Source: Candidatus Peregrinibacteria bacterium (GTDB lineage: Bacteria > Patescibacteriota > Gracilibacteria > UBA1369 > UM-FILTER-53-11). Taken from it: 64,000 nucleotides of DNA. This document shows positions 37,140 to 44,615 of the stretch, piece by piece. The stretch lies in contig JACPMA010000001.1 in the NCBI GenBank assembly GCA_016186205.1, positions 124,001 through 188,000 of the forward strand, written 5' to 3'. The notes under the pieces are model-generated. The model made no database searches, had not been told where the DNA came from, and saw only the letters and a program-made list of their open reading frames with translations. The position numbers and the translations under genes are program-made. How positions within the stretch are numbered: position 1 is the first letter of the stretch; each line of letters opens with the position of its first letter.

Positions 37140-37919
37140 ATGTTATACGACACACACTGCCACGTTTATGTTCGCGAGTTTGATACTGATCGCGATGAAG
37201 TTATAAAGCGCAGCAATGAAGCCGGCATTCGACTTATTCATGTCGGTTTTGAGCCTGACGGCAATGAAAAAGCGGCTGTACTGGCAAAGCAGTACAACGA
37301 ATATTGGACAGCCGGCATCCATCCGCATCATGCTAATCTCGCTACTGAAAAAAATCTTGCGCGAATTCGAGAACTTGCGAAAAGTCACCACGGAAAGCGC
37401 CTGAAGGCGCTGGGCGAAATGGGGCTTGATTTTTTCAAGAACCATCAGCCGCGCGATGTGCAGATTCAAGCTTTTAAAGCGCAACTAAAATTGGCGCTAG
37501 AACTCAATCTGCCGGTTATCATTCATTGCCGTGATGCATTTCAAGATGCGCTAAAAATGCTCGATACTGAAAAAATTATCAACGCTGTTTTTCACTGTTT
37601 TGCCGGAACGCTTGATGAGGCGCAGCAATGTTGGAGCAGGGGATACTTGACTTCATTTACCGGAATCTGCACTTATCCAAAAGCTGAAAATGTCCGCGCA
37701 GTCATAAAAAAAGCGCCAATCGATAGGATTATGATTGAATCAGATTGTCCTTTTTTGGCTCCACAGAGCCATCGCGGCCAGCGCAACGAGCCGAGTTTTC
37801 TCCAAGAAACCTTTAAAAAGATTTGTGAAATTCGGGCAGAAAAATCAGATATACTCGAAGCTATTTTAGAGAAGAATACAGAGAGATTTTTCAACATACC
37901 CCGTGTTGTCCGGTCATGA
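37140..37919 (+). CDS. tatD: TatD family metal-dependent hydrolase/DNase
   Basis: 259 residues with the TatD pattern: N-terminal DTHCHVY, WTAGIHPHHA, LGEMGLDFF, VIIHCRDAF, FHCFAGTLDEA and IESDCPFLAPQ. Metal ligands (two His at the N-terminus, Glu, His, His, Asp) are all present. The family includes 3'-exonucleases and D-aminoacyl hydrolases; the exact activity is not decided. Divergent from tyrA with a shared 20-bp promoter region. Confidence 0.92.
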   Translation: MLYDTHCHVYVREFDTDRDEVIKRSNEAGIRLIHVGFEPDGNEKAAVLAKQYNEYWTAGIHPHHANLATEKNLARIRELAKSHHGKRLKALGEMGLDFFKNHQPRDVQIQAFKAQLKLALELNLPVIIHCRDAFQDALKMLDTEKIINAVFHCFAGTLDEAQQCWSRGYLTSFTGICTYPKAENVRAVIKKAPIDRIMIESDCPFLAPQSHRGQRNEPSFLQETFKKICEIRAEKSDILEAILEKNTERFFNIPRVVRS

Positions 37920-37929
37920 CAAAAATTCA

Positions 37930-37957
37930 TTGACTTTTCCATATCTTATACTAAAAT
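37930..37957 (+). promoter_or_regulatory. Promoter of the 38004 gene
   Basis: TTGACT (37930-37935), a 16-bp spacer and TAAAAT (37952-37957), 47 nt before the ATG at 38004. Confidence 0.5.
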
Positions 37958-38003
37958 AGTATTCGTTATTTTTGTCAAATAGGCAAAACAGCTTATCTCA
38001 ATT

Positions 38004-39308
38004 ATGGATAGACCAGCCGAAGCAGAAGAATTAGCCCATCCAAAACTGCGTTCAGCAGAATCCAGAGAGCGTTTTGATCAACAAATAAAAGATGCCTTTT
38101 TAATGGCCGGCGACCGTGAGCCGATCGGAGAAGTTTTGAGCTACCTGGCATCAGTCGCTTTTGAGGCAGGACTCGGTAGAGATCAAGCTGCGCGGCAAAT
38201 TACAACATCTGACGTTTTTCAGAGAAAAGGTTTGGTTGAAGGTCCTTTAAAAGCATGTATCAGACATGAAATACAGGCCGCTTATGCAGGGAAAAAGGGT
38301 CGGAGAGAATTTTCTGTTGAGCAGAGAACCGCTGCTCTCAATGCGCTCAAGGTTTTTTTGGAAAATATGAATCCAGGCCAGTCTGTGACAGGATTTTTCC
38401 GTGATCTTGTAAACGGCTGCACGGATACAGGTCCTATTTTGACCGATGCTGTCGGAACAACTGTTTCGCAAGGTAATCTTTTGCGATGGGCCATTGGATT
38501 GAAAACAACAAGAGCCATTAAGCGGCGGTTTAAAGACATGGTTCATCCAGTCATTTCGGAAAGATTCCGTGAGTATATAAAGAGTAAACCCGAGCAATAC
38601 ATCGCAAATTTTCTTAATGATGTTTTTACTATCAGCACAAGAGATGATCCGCCGAGGCCGACAATGAATTTTCAAATCGCAAATTTAAAAGAGCTTTTTG
38701 TGGATATCGCGGACGCAGTTGATTTTCAAACATTTTGGAAAATTTTTAACGGCCATGCACAAGCAGCCTTTGACGACCTAAAGGATAGTATGTCTTTGGA
38801 AGGAGCTGCAGGAGATTTTTTGAATATTGAGCTTTGGCGTTTGTCCGTTGAGACGATTTGGAAAGAAGTTCAAGTCGAGCTGCGTCAGAGAAACGGTAGC
38901 AGGCAGCCTTCTTTTTTGCCGCCGGCAAGGACTTTAAGAGGCGTGATTGATGGGGCGAGAAGAGAAGCGGCAGCTGTTAGTAAGCTCTTTTTTGTTATTT
39001 TGCCGCCAGGTACTGACGGAGGTGCGGCTGCATCAAAAATGACAGTCGAAATTCAGGATCGCAGAGGAACGCATGTCGGAAGAGCTGTGGTTAAGCCAAA
39101 TATCCGTGATTCTTCGCCAGAGCATGTACGGCGGTTTGTGCGGAATCTTCTTACCGAAGACGGCAGTCTGGCAAAATCACTGCGCGCGATTGGCATACGT
39201 CTTGATAGAGACGGGCCGGAAATTCATGCATTGGCAAATCAGCTTAGCTCCTATAGACCGCCATCGTCGCTTTATTCCAATGGACGCAGAAGGCATTCAA
39301 AACGATAA
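38004..39308 (+). CDS. Hypothetical protein
   Basis: 434 residues, not recognised. Soluble and mostly helical by composition, with no signal peptide and no membrane segment. It starts MDRPAEAEELAHPKLRSAES and ends in a basic Ser/Arg tail. A C-terminal part (FFVILPPGTDGGAAASKMTVEI) could be a small beta domain. Its 3' end overlaps radA, on the opposite strand, by 12 nt. A promoter is visible upstream, so the gene is probably expressed. It may be lineage-specific. Confidence 0.65.
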   Translation: MDRPAEAEELAHPKLRSAESRERFDQQIKDAFLMAGDREPIGEVLSYLASVAFEAGLGRDQAARQITTSDVFQRKGLVEGPLKACIRHEIQAAYAGKKGRREFSVEQRTAALNALKVFLENMNPGQSVTGFFRDLVNGCTDTGPILTDAVGTTVSQGNLLRWAIGLKTTRAIKRRFKDMVHPVISERFREYIKSKPEQYIANFLNDVFTISTRDDPPRPTMNFQIANLKELFVDIADAVDFQTFWKIFNGHAQAAFDDLKDSMSLEGAAGDFLNIELWRLSVETIWKEVQVELRQRNGSRQPSFLPPARTLRGVIDGARREAAAVSKLFFVILPPGTDGGAAASKMTVEIQDRRGTHVGRAVVKPNIRDSSPEHVRRFVRNLLTEDGSLAKSLRAIGIRLDRDGPEIHALANQLSSYRPPSSLYSNGRRRHSKR

Positions 39309-40616
39309 AAGTTCTTTGACGGCGTTTATTAGATGCGATTTTCCGGATGTAGGAAATATTTTCAGTCCGAGTTTTTCCGCTTCACGCTTGCGGATTTCCA
39401 TTTTTGCAGGGAGTCGGATTTCACCAGTGAGGCCCACTTCACCGAGCAGCACCGTGTTTTGCGGAACTGTTTTTTTCTTAAGCGATGAGACGATGGCAAG
39501 GCAAATGCCAAGATCGCACGCAGGATCCTGCAGTTTTAATCCGCCTACCACATTTACATACACATCGTGCGCTCCGAGTTGAATATTAAGGTGCCTTTCA
39601 ATGACTGCAATTAGCAGCTGAAGCCGGTTTACATCAAAACCGGAAGCAGTGCGCCGCGGATATCCAAAACGGGTTTCAGCAGTCAATGCCTGCACTTCCA
39701 CTATGAGCGGACGCGTTCCTTCCATGGTAGAAACGAGAGCGACTCCCGGTGTTGCGGCTTGCCGCTGCGACAGGAATTTTTCCGAAGGATTTTTAACTTC
39801 TTGCAGGCCGTTTTGCGCCATTTCAAAAATTCCCACTTCGCTTACAGCGCCGAATCGATTTTTAACCCCGCGGAGTATTCGCACGTCATACATTCGATTG
39901 CCCTCAAGATAAAGCACGGTGTCGACAAGATGCTCCAGCACGCGCGGACCGGCAAGCGTTCCGTCTTTGGTCACATGGCCGATGAGGAGTACCGGCAAGC
40001 GTTCCGGTTTCGCGAATTCCAAAATTGCTTCAGCGCAAAGCCGCACTTGAGAAACGGATCCCGATGAACCCATAATATTTTGCGAAGAAACCACTTGTAT
40101 GGAATCAACAATTAGGAACTCCGGCTGCTGTTCTTCCGTGGTTGAAAGAATAGTTTCCAAATTACTCTCGGAAAGGAGCTGAAGATTTTTGAGGTCAAGC
40201 CCGAGCCTGCTTCCGCGCGACGAAATTTGTTCTTCTGACTCTTCGCCGGATATATAGAGAACTTTTTTGCCAATGGCGCTTATTTTTTCCGCGATTTGCA
40301 AAGTAAGCGTGGATTTTCCAATTCCAGGTTCGCCGGTCAAAAGAATAAGACTTCCAGGCACGACTCCTCCGCCGAGAACTCTATCAAGTTCAGAAATTCC
40401 GAGCGTCCATCGCTGTTCATATCCGCTTTTATTTATGAGTTTTACAAATTCCTGCGGTTGCCTTGCGTGCGCTTTTATTTTTCGTTTTGAAGCTGGCTGC
40501 TGCCGAATTTCTTCCTGCGTAAATGAATTCCAAGCATCGCACTGCGGACATTTACCAAGCCATTTTGAGGATTGGTGAGAGCACTTATTGCAAGCGTAGA
40601 GAGTGGTGATTTTCAT
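39297..40616 (-). CDS. radA: DNA repair protein RadA
   Basis: RecA-like helicase that helps branch migration during recombination. The N-terminal zinc finger is CNKCSHQSSKWLGKCPQC, Walker A GEPGIGKSTLTL, then the family-specific KNRFG motif and a Lon-like C-terminal domain (VNVVGGLKLQDPACDLGICLAI). 439 residues, normal. Its ATG at 40616 is 2 nt from palindromic element copy 4, which therefore lies immediately upstream of the start. Confidence 0.95.
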   Translation of the reverse strand: MKITTLYACNKCSHQSSKWLGKCPQCDAWNSFTQEEIRQQPASKRKIKAHARQPQEFVKLINKSGYEQRWTLGISELDRVLGGGVVPGSLILLTGEPGIGKSTLTLQIAEKISAIGKKVLYISGEESEEQISSRGSRLGLDLKNLQLLSESNLETILSTTEEQQPEFLIVDSIQVVSSQNIMGSSGSVSQVRLCAEAILEFAKPERLPVLLIGHVTKDGTLAGPRVLEHLVDTVLYLEGNRMYDVRILRGVKNRFGAVSEVGIFEMAQNGLQEVKNPSEKFLSQRQAATPGVALVSTMEGTRPLIVEVQALTAETRFGYPRRTASGFDVNRLQLLIAVIERHLNIQLGAHDVYVNVVGGLKLQDPACDLGICLAIVSSLKKKTVPQNTVLLGEVGLTGEIRLPAKMEIRKREAEKLGLKIFPTSGKSHLINAVKELLSF

Positions 40617-40618
40617 AA

Positions 40619-40666
40619 CAGGCCGAGCAAAGCGAGGCTAAGCAATTAATGCGCCCGGAGGGCGCA
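40619..40666 (+). repeat. Palindromic mini-element, copy 4, between radA and a glycosyltransferase
   Basis: About 48 bp: CAGGCCGAGCAAAGCGAGGC, an AT-rich centre, then GCGCCC-GGA-GGGCGCA. It fills the gap between the glycosyltransferase stop (40670) and the radA start (40616). The flank AAC occurs on both sides. Confidence 0.72.
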
Positions 40667-40669
40667 ACC

Positions 40670-41767
40670 TTATAGTGCATCATACACTTCTGTCGTCTTG
40701 GCCGCCATAATTCTCGCATCAAAAAGCTTTTCAACTCTCGATTTTCCAGCTAAAGCATATTTCGCGGCAATATCGGGATTTTTTAAAAACATTCCAAATG
40801 CAGAGGTAAGAGCCACAGCGTCTTGCGGAGGAACCAGAACGCCGGTTTTTTCATGTTCAATAATTTCCGGAATACCTCCTGTGTTTGTAGCAACAATAGG
40901 AATATTGAGCGACGCGGCTTCCAAAAGCACGAGTCCGAAAGCTTCTCGGATGCTCGGAAGCGCAAAAAAATCCGTTGCAGCCATAAGCTGGCTGATATGT
41001 TTTTGCTGGCCAAGAAAGAGCACGCGGTCGCCAAGCAGCCGAGCCAATTTTTTATAGGAATTACGCTCTGGCCCGTCTCCTGCAAGAATAAGTTTCAGCG
41101 TCGGAAAATCCGCGAGAAGAAGTTTTACAGCTTCAATAAGATATTTTTGCCCTTTTCGTTTGTGGAGTTCCGCCACGCATAAAATCACTTTGTCGTGGCC
41201 TGTGGCTTTGAAATGAATTCTGCGAAATTCCTGGCGATTTTCAAGCGCTGCGGATTTTTGCCAAGCTGCAATATCAATTCCATTCGGAATGATTGTGATG
41301 CGTTCCGCAACATCGGGGTTTTGTCCAAGAACCGCTTGTTTTGCTGCATTTGATGCAACAATAATACGGCGAGCTTTTTGAATGAGTTTTTGCTTCAATC
41401 TTTTTTTAAGTCCGGTTAGAGGAAACGGGTCATGTTCCGTTATTACAAGCGGGATTTTTCCGCTTGCAAGAAATCCATACCGGCCGCTCGCAGGATTCCA
41501 AACATGCATGTGCATAAGGTCGCAATTTTTGAGCAGTTTTTTTAAATAGAAAAAATGGCGCGGGTCGTGTTTGTGAAAAACCTTGAGCCGAAAAACATCC
41601 ATGCCTTCTTGTAAAAATTTTTGGCACCAAGAATTCAGCTTCTGGGAATTTGAGCAAGCCAGCGTGATATGAAATTTATCTTTTGGCAAAAAGCGCGTAA
41701 GCGTAAGCATTTGGTTCTCTGCGCCGCCGAGAAGGGGAGTGTCTGTATAGAAAAGAATACGTTTCAT
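40670..41767 (-). CDS. Glycosyltransferase family 4
   Basis: 365 residues from the ATG at 41767 (MKRILFYTDTPLLGGAENQM); 11 upstream codons are open but lie in the tRNA leader region. GT-B fold: N-terminal GGAENQ motif, middle LILAGDGPE, and C-terminal EAFGLVLLEAASLNIPIVATNTGGIPE, where the E-x7-E nucleotide-sugar site sits. It probably acts on the cytoplasmic side in envelope glycan synthesis; sugar and acceptor unknown. No other glycan genes are adjacent. Confidence 0.88.
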   Translation of the reverse strand: MKRILFYTDTPLLGGAENQMLTLTRFLPKDKFHITLACSNSQKLNSWCQKFLQEGMDVFRLKVFHKHDPRHFFYLKKLLKNCDLMHMHVWNPASGRYGFLASGKIPLVITEHDPFPLTGLKKRLKQKLIQKARRIIVASNAAKQAVLGQNPDVAERITIIPNGIDIAAWQKSAALENRQEFRRIHFKATGHDKVILCVAELHKRKGQKYLIEAVKLLLADFPTLKLILAGDGPERNSYKKLARLLGDRVLFLGQQKHISQLMAATDFFALPSIREAFGLVLLEAASLNIPIVATNTGGIPEIIEHEKTGVLVPPQDAVALTSAFGMFLKNPDIAAKYALAGKSRVEKLFDARIMAAKTTEVYDAL

Positions 41768-41769
41768 GA

Positions 41770-41775
41770 TAGAAT
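41770..41775 (+). promoter_or_regulatory. Extended -10 of tRNA-Lys
   Basis: TGA followed by TAGAAT (41770-41775), the same TGATAGAATT string as in the 16S promoter. The start near 41782 places the mimic hairpin inside the pre-tRNA leader. Confidence 0.5.
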
Positions 41776-41787
41776 TGCTTCGCTCTC

Positions 41788-41827
41788 GGGCCGGTAGCAT
41801 TAGCTACCGTCCCTACGCTTCGCTCTC
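41788..41827 (+). promoter_or_regulatory. tRNA-mimic leader of tRNA-Lys (40 nt)
   Basis: Layout: GGGCCGGTAGC (identical to tRNA-Lys nt 1-11), loop ATTA, GCTACCGTCCC (its complement with one mismatch), spacer TACGCTTCGCTCTC, then the tRNA. It matches in every segment length the leader of tRNA-Ile at 58936-58975. A 22-bp direct repeat (41777-41798 and 41817-41838) results. Confidence 0.8.
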
Positions 41828-41903
41828 GGGCCGGTAGCTCAGCTGGTAGAGCAGATCCCTCTTAAGGATAAGGTCCTGGGTTCGATCCCCAGCCGGCCCA
41901 CCA
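41828..41903 (+). tRNA. tRNA-Lys (CTT), CCA encoded
   Basis: Cloverleaf: acceptor GGGCCGG/CCGGCCC, D arm GCTC/GAGC, anticodon loop CTCTTAA (anticodon CTT, Lys), T arm CTGGG-TTCGATC-CCCAG, discriminator A and encoded CCA at 41901-41903. The first anticodon-stem pair (G-A) is mismatched. A hairpin (AACCTGA/TCAGGTT) and T-rich stretch follow at about 41920-41950. Confidence 0.95.
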
Positions 41904-41937
41904 GAAACCCTAGCATATTTCTAACCTGAAAATCAGG

Positions 41938-41967
41938 TTGACTTTATTTTTATTCTTATGGTACTAT
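41938..41967 (+). promoter_or_regulatory. Promoter of the 41996 gene
   Basis: TTGACT (41938-41943), an 18-bp spacer and TACTAT (41962-41967). The leader would be about 22 nt. The -35 overlaps the hairpin following tRNA-Lys. Confidence 0.55.
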
Positions 41968-41995
41968 AAGACTTGATATTCATTAACCTTATCTT

Positions 41996-42196
41996 ATGGC
42001 CTACGCTCACACGAATTCAAAGGGTCAAACGTATATTCTCCATTCGAAAAATGTAACTCTCCGAGGAGGTCGGCAACAAATGATTTTCTTCTTTGCTCGG
42101 GATGAGCGAGAAGGCGCTCTCGATGAAGTCCCGGCAGGATATCTTGTAGTTGAGAACAAGAAGACAGGACTTCCGATGCTGAAGCGCGAAAAATAA
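41996..42196 (+). CDS. Small conserved CPR-type protein
   Basis: 66 residues: MAYAHTNSKGQTYILHSKNV then LRGGRQQMIFFFARD and a basic end. The compact beta-like pattern resembles a short uncharacterised protein I remember from many Patescibacteria genomes; that memory is not checked. It has its own promoter and no partner genes. The giant branched inverted repeat begins 8 nt after its stop. Confidence 0.72.
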   Translation: MAYAHTNSKGQTYILHSKNVTLRGGRQQMIFFFARDEREGALDEVPAGYLVVENKKTGLPMLKREK

Positions 42197-42203
42197 ACGT
42201 TCT

Positions 42204-42477
42204 AGGAGCTGTTCGCATATATTTTTTGCGATGGTTGCACAGGAATATGGCTGGATTTAAGGCGCGAGGAGCGCAGTGTAGCCACAGCGCTACACAAGCG
42301 ACGAGCAACACAAAAGACGGCCATATTCCTGTGCAACCCGTAGGGAAGTCACACATTTTGTCCATTTCTGTGTCACTCCTCCTTGCTGTGCTTTCCAAGC
42401 ACAGCTTCGTCGTCGTTCCTTGAACTGAATCAAAATGTGTGACTTCCATCTGTAAAAAATATATGCGAACAGCTCCT
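42204..42477. repeat. 274-nt three-way-junction inverted repeat
   Basis: Three perfect stems form a junction: outer 42204-42227 with 42454-42477 (24 bp); inner A 42233-42251 with 42320-42338 (19 bp), capped by GTGTAGC/GCTACAC; inner B 42344-42360 with 42431-42447 (17 bp), capped by GCTGTGCTT/AAGCACAGC. No mismatch occurs in the three main stems. No ORF inside is credible. It fills most of the gap before tRNA-Leu. Function unknown: structured RNA, terminator or mobile element. Confidence 0.85.
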
Positions 42478-42489
42478 AAGAGAATCTTT

Positions 42490-42520
42490 AAAAATCCCTC
42501 CTAAGTTAGAGGGATTTTTT
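42490..42520. terminator. Bidirectional terminator beside tRNA-Leu
   Basis: AAAAATCCCTC pairs with GAGGGATTTTT, with an 8-nt loop and T runs on both strands. It would end the tRNA-Cys/Leu transcript and anything coming from the left. Confidence 0.75.
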
Positions 42521-42527
42521 GTATGAA

Positions 42528-42614
42528 TGGTGCCGACGGTGGGATTTGAACCCACAAGCCTTTAGGGGCAGCGGATTTTAAGTCCGCAGCGTATGCCAGT
42601 TCCGCCACGTCGGC
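42528..42614 (-). tRNA. tRNA-Leu (TAA), CCA encoded
   Basis: Class II tRNA: acceptor GCCGACG/CGTCGGC, anticodon arm GCGGA-CTTAAAA-TCCGC (anticodon TAA), long variable arm TGCCCCTAAAGGCT, T arm GTGGG-TTCAAAT-CCCAC, A and encoded CCA. It lies 6 nt downstream of tRNA-Cys in the same transcript. Confidence 0.96.
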
Positions 42615-42620
42615 ATTTGT

Positions 42621-42697
42621 TGGAGGCCGCAGTCGGATTCGAACCGACGAATGGCAGTTTTGCAAACTGCTGCCTTGGACCACTTGGCTATGCGGCC
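42621..42697 (-). tRNA. tRNA-Cys (GCA), CCA encoded
   Basis: Acceptor GGCCGCA/TGCGGCC, discriminator T, encoded CCA; anticodon arm GCAGT-TTGCAAA-ACTGC (anticodon GCA); T arm GTCGG-TTCGAAT-CCGAC. TAAAAT lies nine bases upstream, so the primary transcript should start almost at the mature 5' end. Confidence 0.95.
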
Positions 42698-42704
42698 ATT
42701 ATAT

Positions 42705-43286
42705 TTATTTTACCTCAAAATTCCTCATCATGGTTTCGAGTTTTTTCGCCATGCCTTCGCCCTCTTCCGTAAGAAATGAACCGGCTGCAACATATGCGGT
42801 TTTTCCTTTTACTGCGGAAATCTGCATAAAGCGCTTGAGGTCTTGGTCCGTTGCCTCCCTACCTTCCGCAATAAAAAAGATCGTGTCCATCTCCTGTCCG
42901 GCGATCATTATTTTTGCCTGTTCTGTGAGAATTTCATGAAAATCAAAAAGACTGTCTACGGTTTTTTGCCGCAGCATTTTTGCATATTCGAGCGGGGTAA
43001 TTTCTTGCGCTAGGTCATTTTTTATCAGTGCGACATTTGCTGTAAAGCGCGGATTTTTCACATTGCTCCGGAATGCGATAAGCGTGTTTTTCGGCGTATT
43101 GCCAGGAAGACTAGCTCCTGAAAGCGTTTCCCATTCATCCGGTACTTGTAGAGAAAATTCCTCCACAGAATAAACATGAAAACCCTCTATTTTTTTCTCT
43201 GATGGAGCTTTGGGTTCGCTAGAACCAAAACAACCCGAAAGAAGAATAGAAGTTCCAATCGTTATCCCTATAAACATTTTTTTCAT
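42705..43286 (-). CDS. Lipoprotein of unknown function
   Basis: 193 residues from the ATG at 43286. A lipobox (IGTSILLSGC) predicts an outer-face lipoprotein. The mature part (FHVYSVEEFSLQVPDEWETLSG; NVALIKNDLAQEITPLEYAKM) has the alternating beta/helix pattern of PsbP/DcrB-like folds, but this is a guess. A TGA-TATAGT extended -10 ends seven bases before the ATG, so the mRNA is probably leaderless. Confidence 0.75.
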   Translation of the reverse strand: MKKMFIGITIGTSILLSGCFGSSEPKAPSEKKIEGFHVYSVEEFSLQVPDEWETLSGASLPGNTPKNTLIAFRSNVKNPRFTANVALIKNDLAQEITPLEYAKMLRQKTVDSLFDFHEILTEQAKIMIAGQEMDTIFFIAEGREATDQDLKRFMQISAVKGKTAYVAAGSFLTEEGEGMAKKLETMMRNFEVK

Positions 43287-43361
43287 ATTTTTAACTATAT
43301 CATATCGCGCCACTGCAAATTTATAAGTCCACATTTTAAATATATGTAAATCTATGAAGCA

Positions 43362-43389
43362 TTGACAAAATCATTTCAATTTCTATTAT
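43362..43389 (+). promoter_or_regulatory. Promoter of the 43436 ORF and RimK-like genes
   Basis: TTGACA (43362-43367), 16-bp spacer, TATTAT (43384-43389). A start near 43396 gives a 40-nt leader. Confidence 0.65.
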
Positions 43390-43435
43390 CCGTAGCAACT
43401 TTAGAATATTTATTTTTATCATTAACTGACAAACT

Positions 43436-43645
43436 ATGAAGACTCCACAAGAAGGATCTGTCTTGGTAACGCGTTTTGTTCATCCAAACGAAGGAGCTGT
43501 ACGTAATGGGGCATCTCCAGATGTAGCACTTGATCATAAAATAGGTGTTGAATGTGAACGAGATAGGCTTAGGCGTATAGAGGAGGCGCAGCGCGATGCC
43601 AGCAAAGGACAAGTAAAACGTGCGCTTGAAAAAGGCTCCACATAA
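43436..43645 (+). CDS. Small hypothetical protein
   Basis: 69 residues (MKTPQEGSVLVTRFVHPNEG and a charged helical C-terminus). Supported by a good promoter 70 nt upstream and by its place 27 nt before the RimK-like gene. No family recognised. Confidence 0.5.
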   Translation: MKTPQEGSVLVTRFVHPNEGAVRNGASPDVALDHKIGVECERDRLRRIEEAQRDASKGQVKRALEKGST

Positions 43646-43672
43646 ATACAATAATCCTATAAACTTTCGTGC

Positions 43673-44572
43673 GTGAAACTTGCCATATTCCACATGGAAG
43701 AAATTCCAACGCTTTTCATGCTTGAGAAGGCGGCGCGGAAAGTCGGATTTTCGCCGTACCTTTTTCACCTTCGTGACATGCGTTTTTTTGTAGGCGAGAA
43801 AGGGTTTGATATTAAAGTCGGCAATGTTTCTATTAAAGATTTTTCACTTATTTTCGTCCGCGGATTCTGGAATTATCAAAATGAGGTTTCTTTGCTCGGA
43901 AAATTTTGCGATACGTATCACATTCCGCTTTTTGATACGGCTGTTCGAACAAATCCGATTATTTCCAAAAATGACGATTTGTTTCTCCTCGGCCGGCGCG
44001 GCCTCGATCTTATTAAAACGATATTTCTTGAAAATCGCGGCGCTGAAGAACTTCTTATGAAACAGTTTCGATTTCCGATCGTGGTAAAGGAAGTTCGCGG
44101 CAAAAGAGGTTTTGACGTATATCTTCTCCAAAATAAAAAACAGCTCCAGGAATTTCTCCGAGCTAATATTCCTCCGGGCAAAACCCTTGCCACAAAAACC
44201 TACCAATTCCAGGAATTCATTCCGGCGGATTTTGATGTGCGCGTTCTCGTCCTTGGTAACAAAGTTCTCGGCGCAATTGAACGACGCAGCGCGGATCCGC
44301 ATGATTTTCGGCACAATATTTCTCTCGGCGGATTTGCGCGCCAAATTCCGGTTACGCCGGAAATGCGGCGGCTTGCCTTAAAAGCTGCGAAAATTTTAAA
44401 GTTTGAATTTGCCGGCGTTGACTTTATTACTCATAAAAAAACCGGCAAAATGTACCTTTTAGAGGTTAACCGCAGCCCCGGATTTGAAGGTTTTATGAAG
44501 GCAACAGGTATAGATGTGCCTTTGGAGCTTATGAAGTTTTTCTTGCGTTTTGTCCGGAAAAAACTACAATAA
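43673..44572 (+). CDS. RimK-like ATP-grasp ligase 1
   Basis: 299 residues starting at GTG (43673). It belongs to the ATP-grasp family that joins amino acids to carboxyl groups (RimK, glutathione synthetase and relatives). Motifs: FPIVVKEVRGKRGFDVYLL (ATP binding), RRSADPHDFRHNISLGGFA, and the metal-binding end LLEVNRSPGFEGF. The N-terminal pre-ATP-grasp domain is complete. The next gene is a paralogue with the same motifs, 43 nt away. The substrate could be a ribosomal protein, peptide or cofactor; not decided. Confidence 0.82.
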   Translation: MKLAIFHMEEIPTLFMLEKAARKVGFSPYLFHLRDMRFFVGEKGFDIKVGNVSIKDFSLIFVRGFWNYQNEVSLLGKFCDTYHIPLFDTAVRTNPIISKNDDLFLLGRRGLDLIKTIFLENRGAEELLMKQFRFPIVVKEVRGKRGFDVYLLQNKKQLQEFLRANIPPGKTLATKTYQFQEFIPADFDVRVLVLGNKVLGAIERRSADPHDFRHNISLGGFARQIPVTPEMRRLALKAAKILKFEFAGVDFITHKKTGKMYLLEVNRSPGFEGFMKATGIDVPLELMKFFLRFVRKKLQ

Positions 44573-44615
44573 GCCCGCCATTAGCAATTAGTAATTAGCA
44601 ATTAGTCATTTTCCT

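Noticed and set aside
41994-42449. 151-residue minus-strand ORF
   Set aside because: It runs antisense through a promoter-backed small gene and through the branched inverted repeat.
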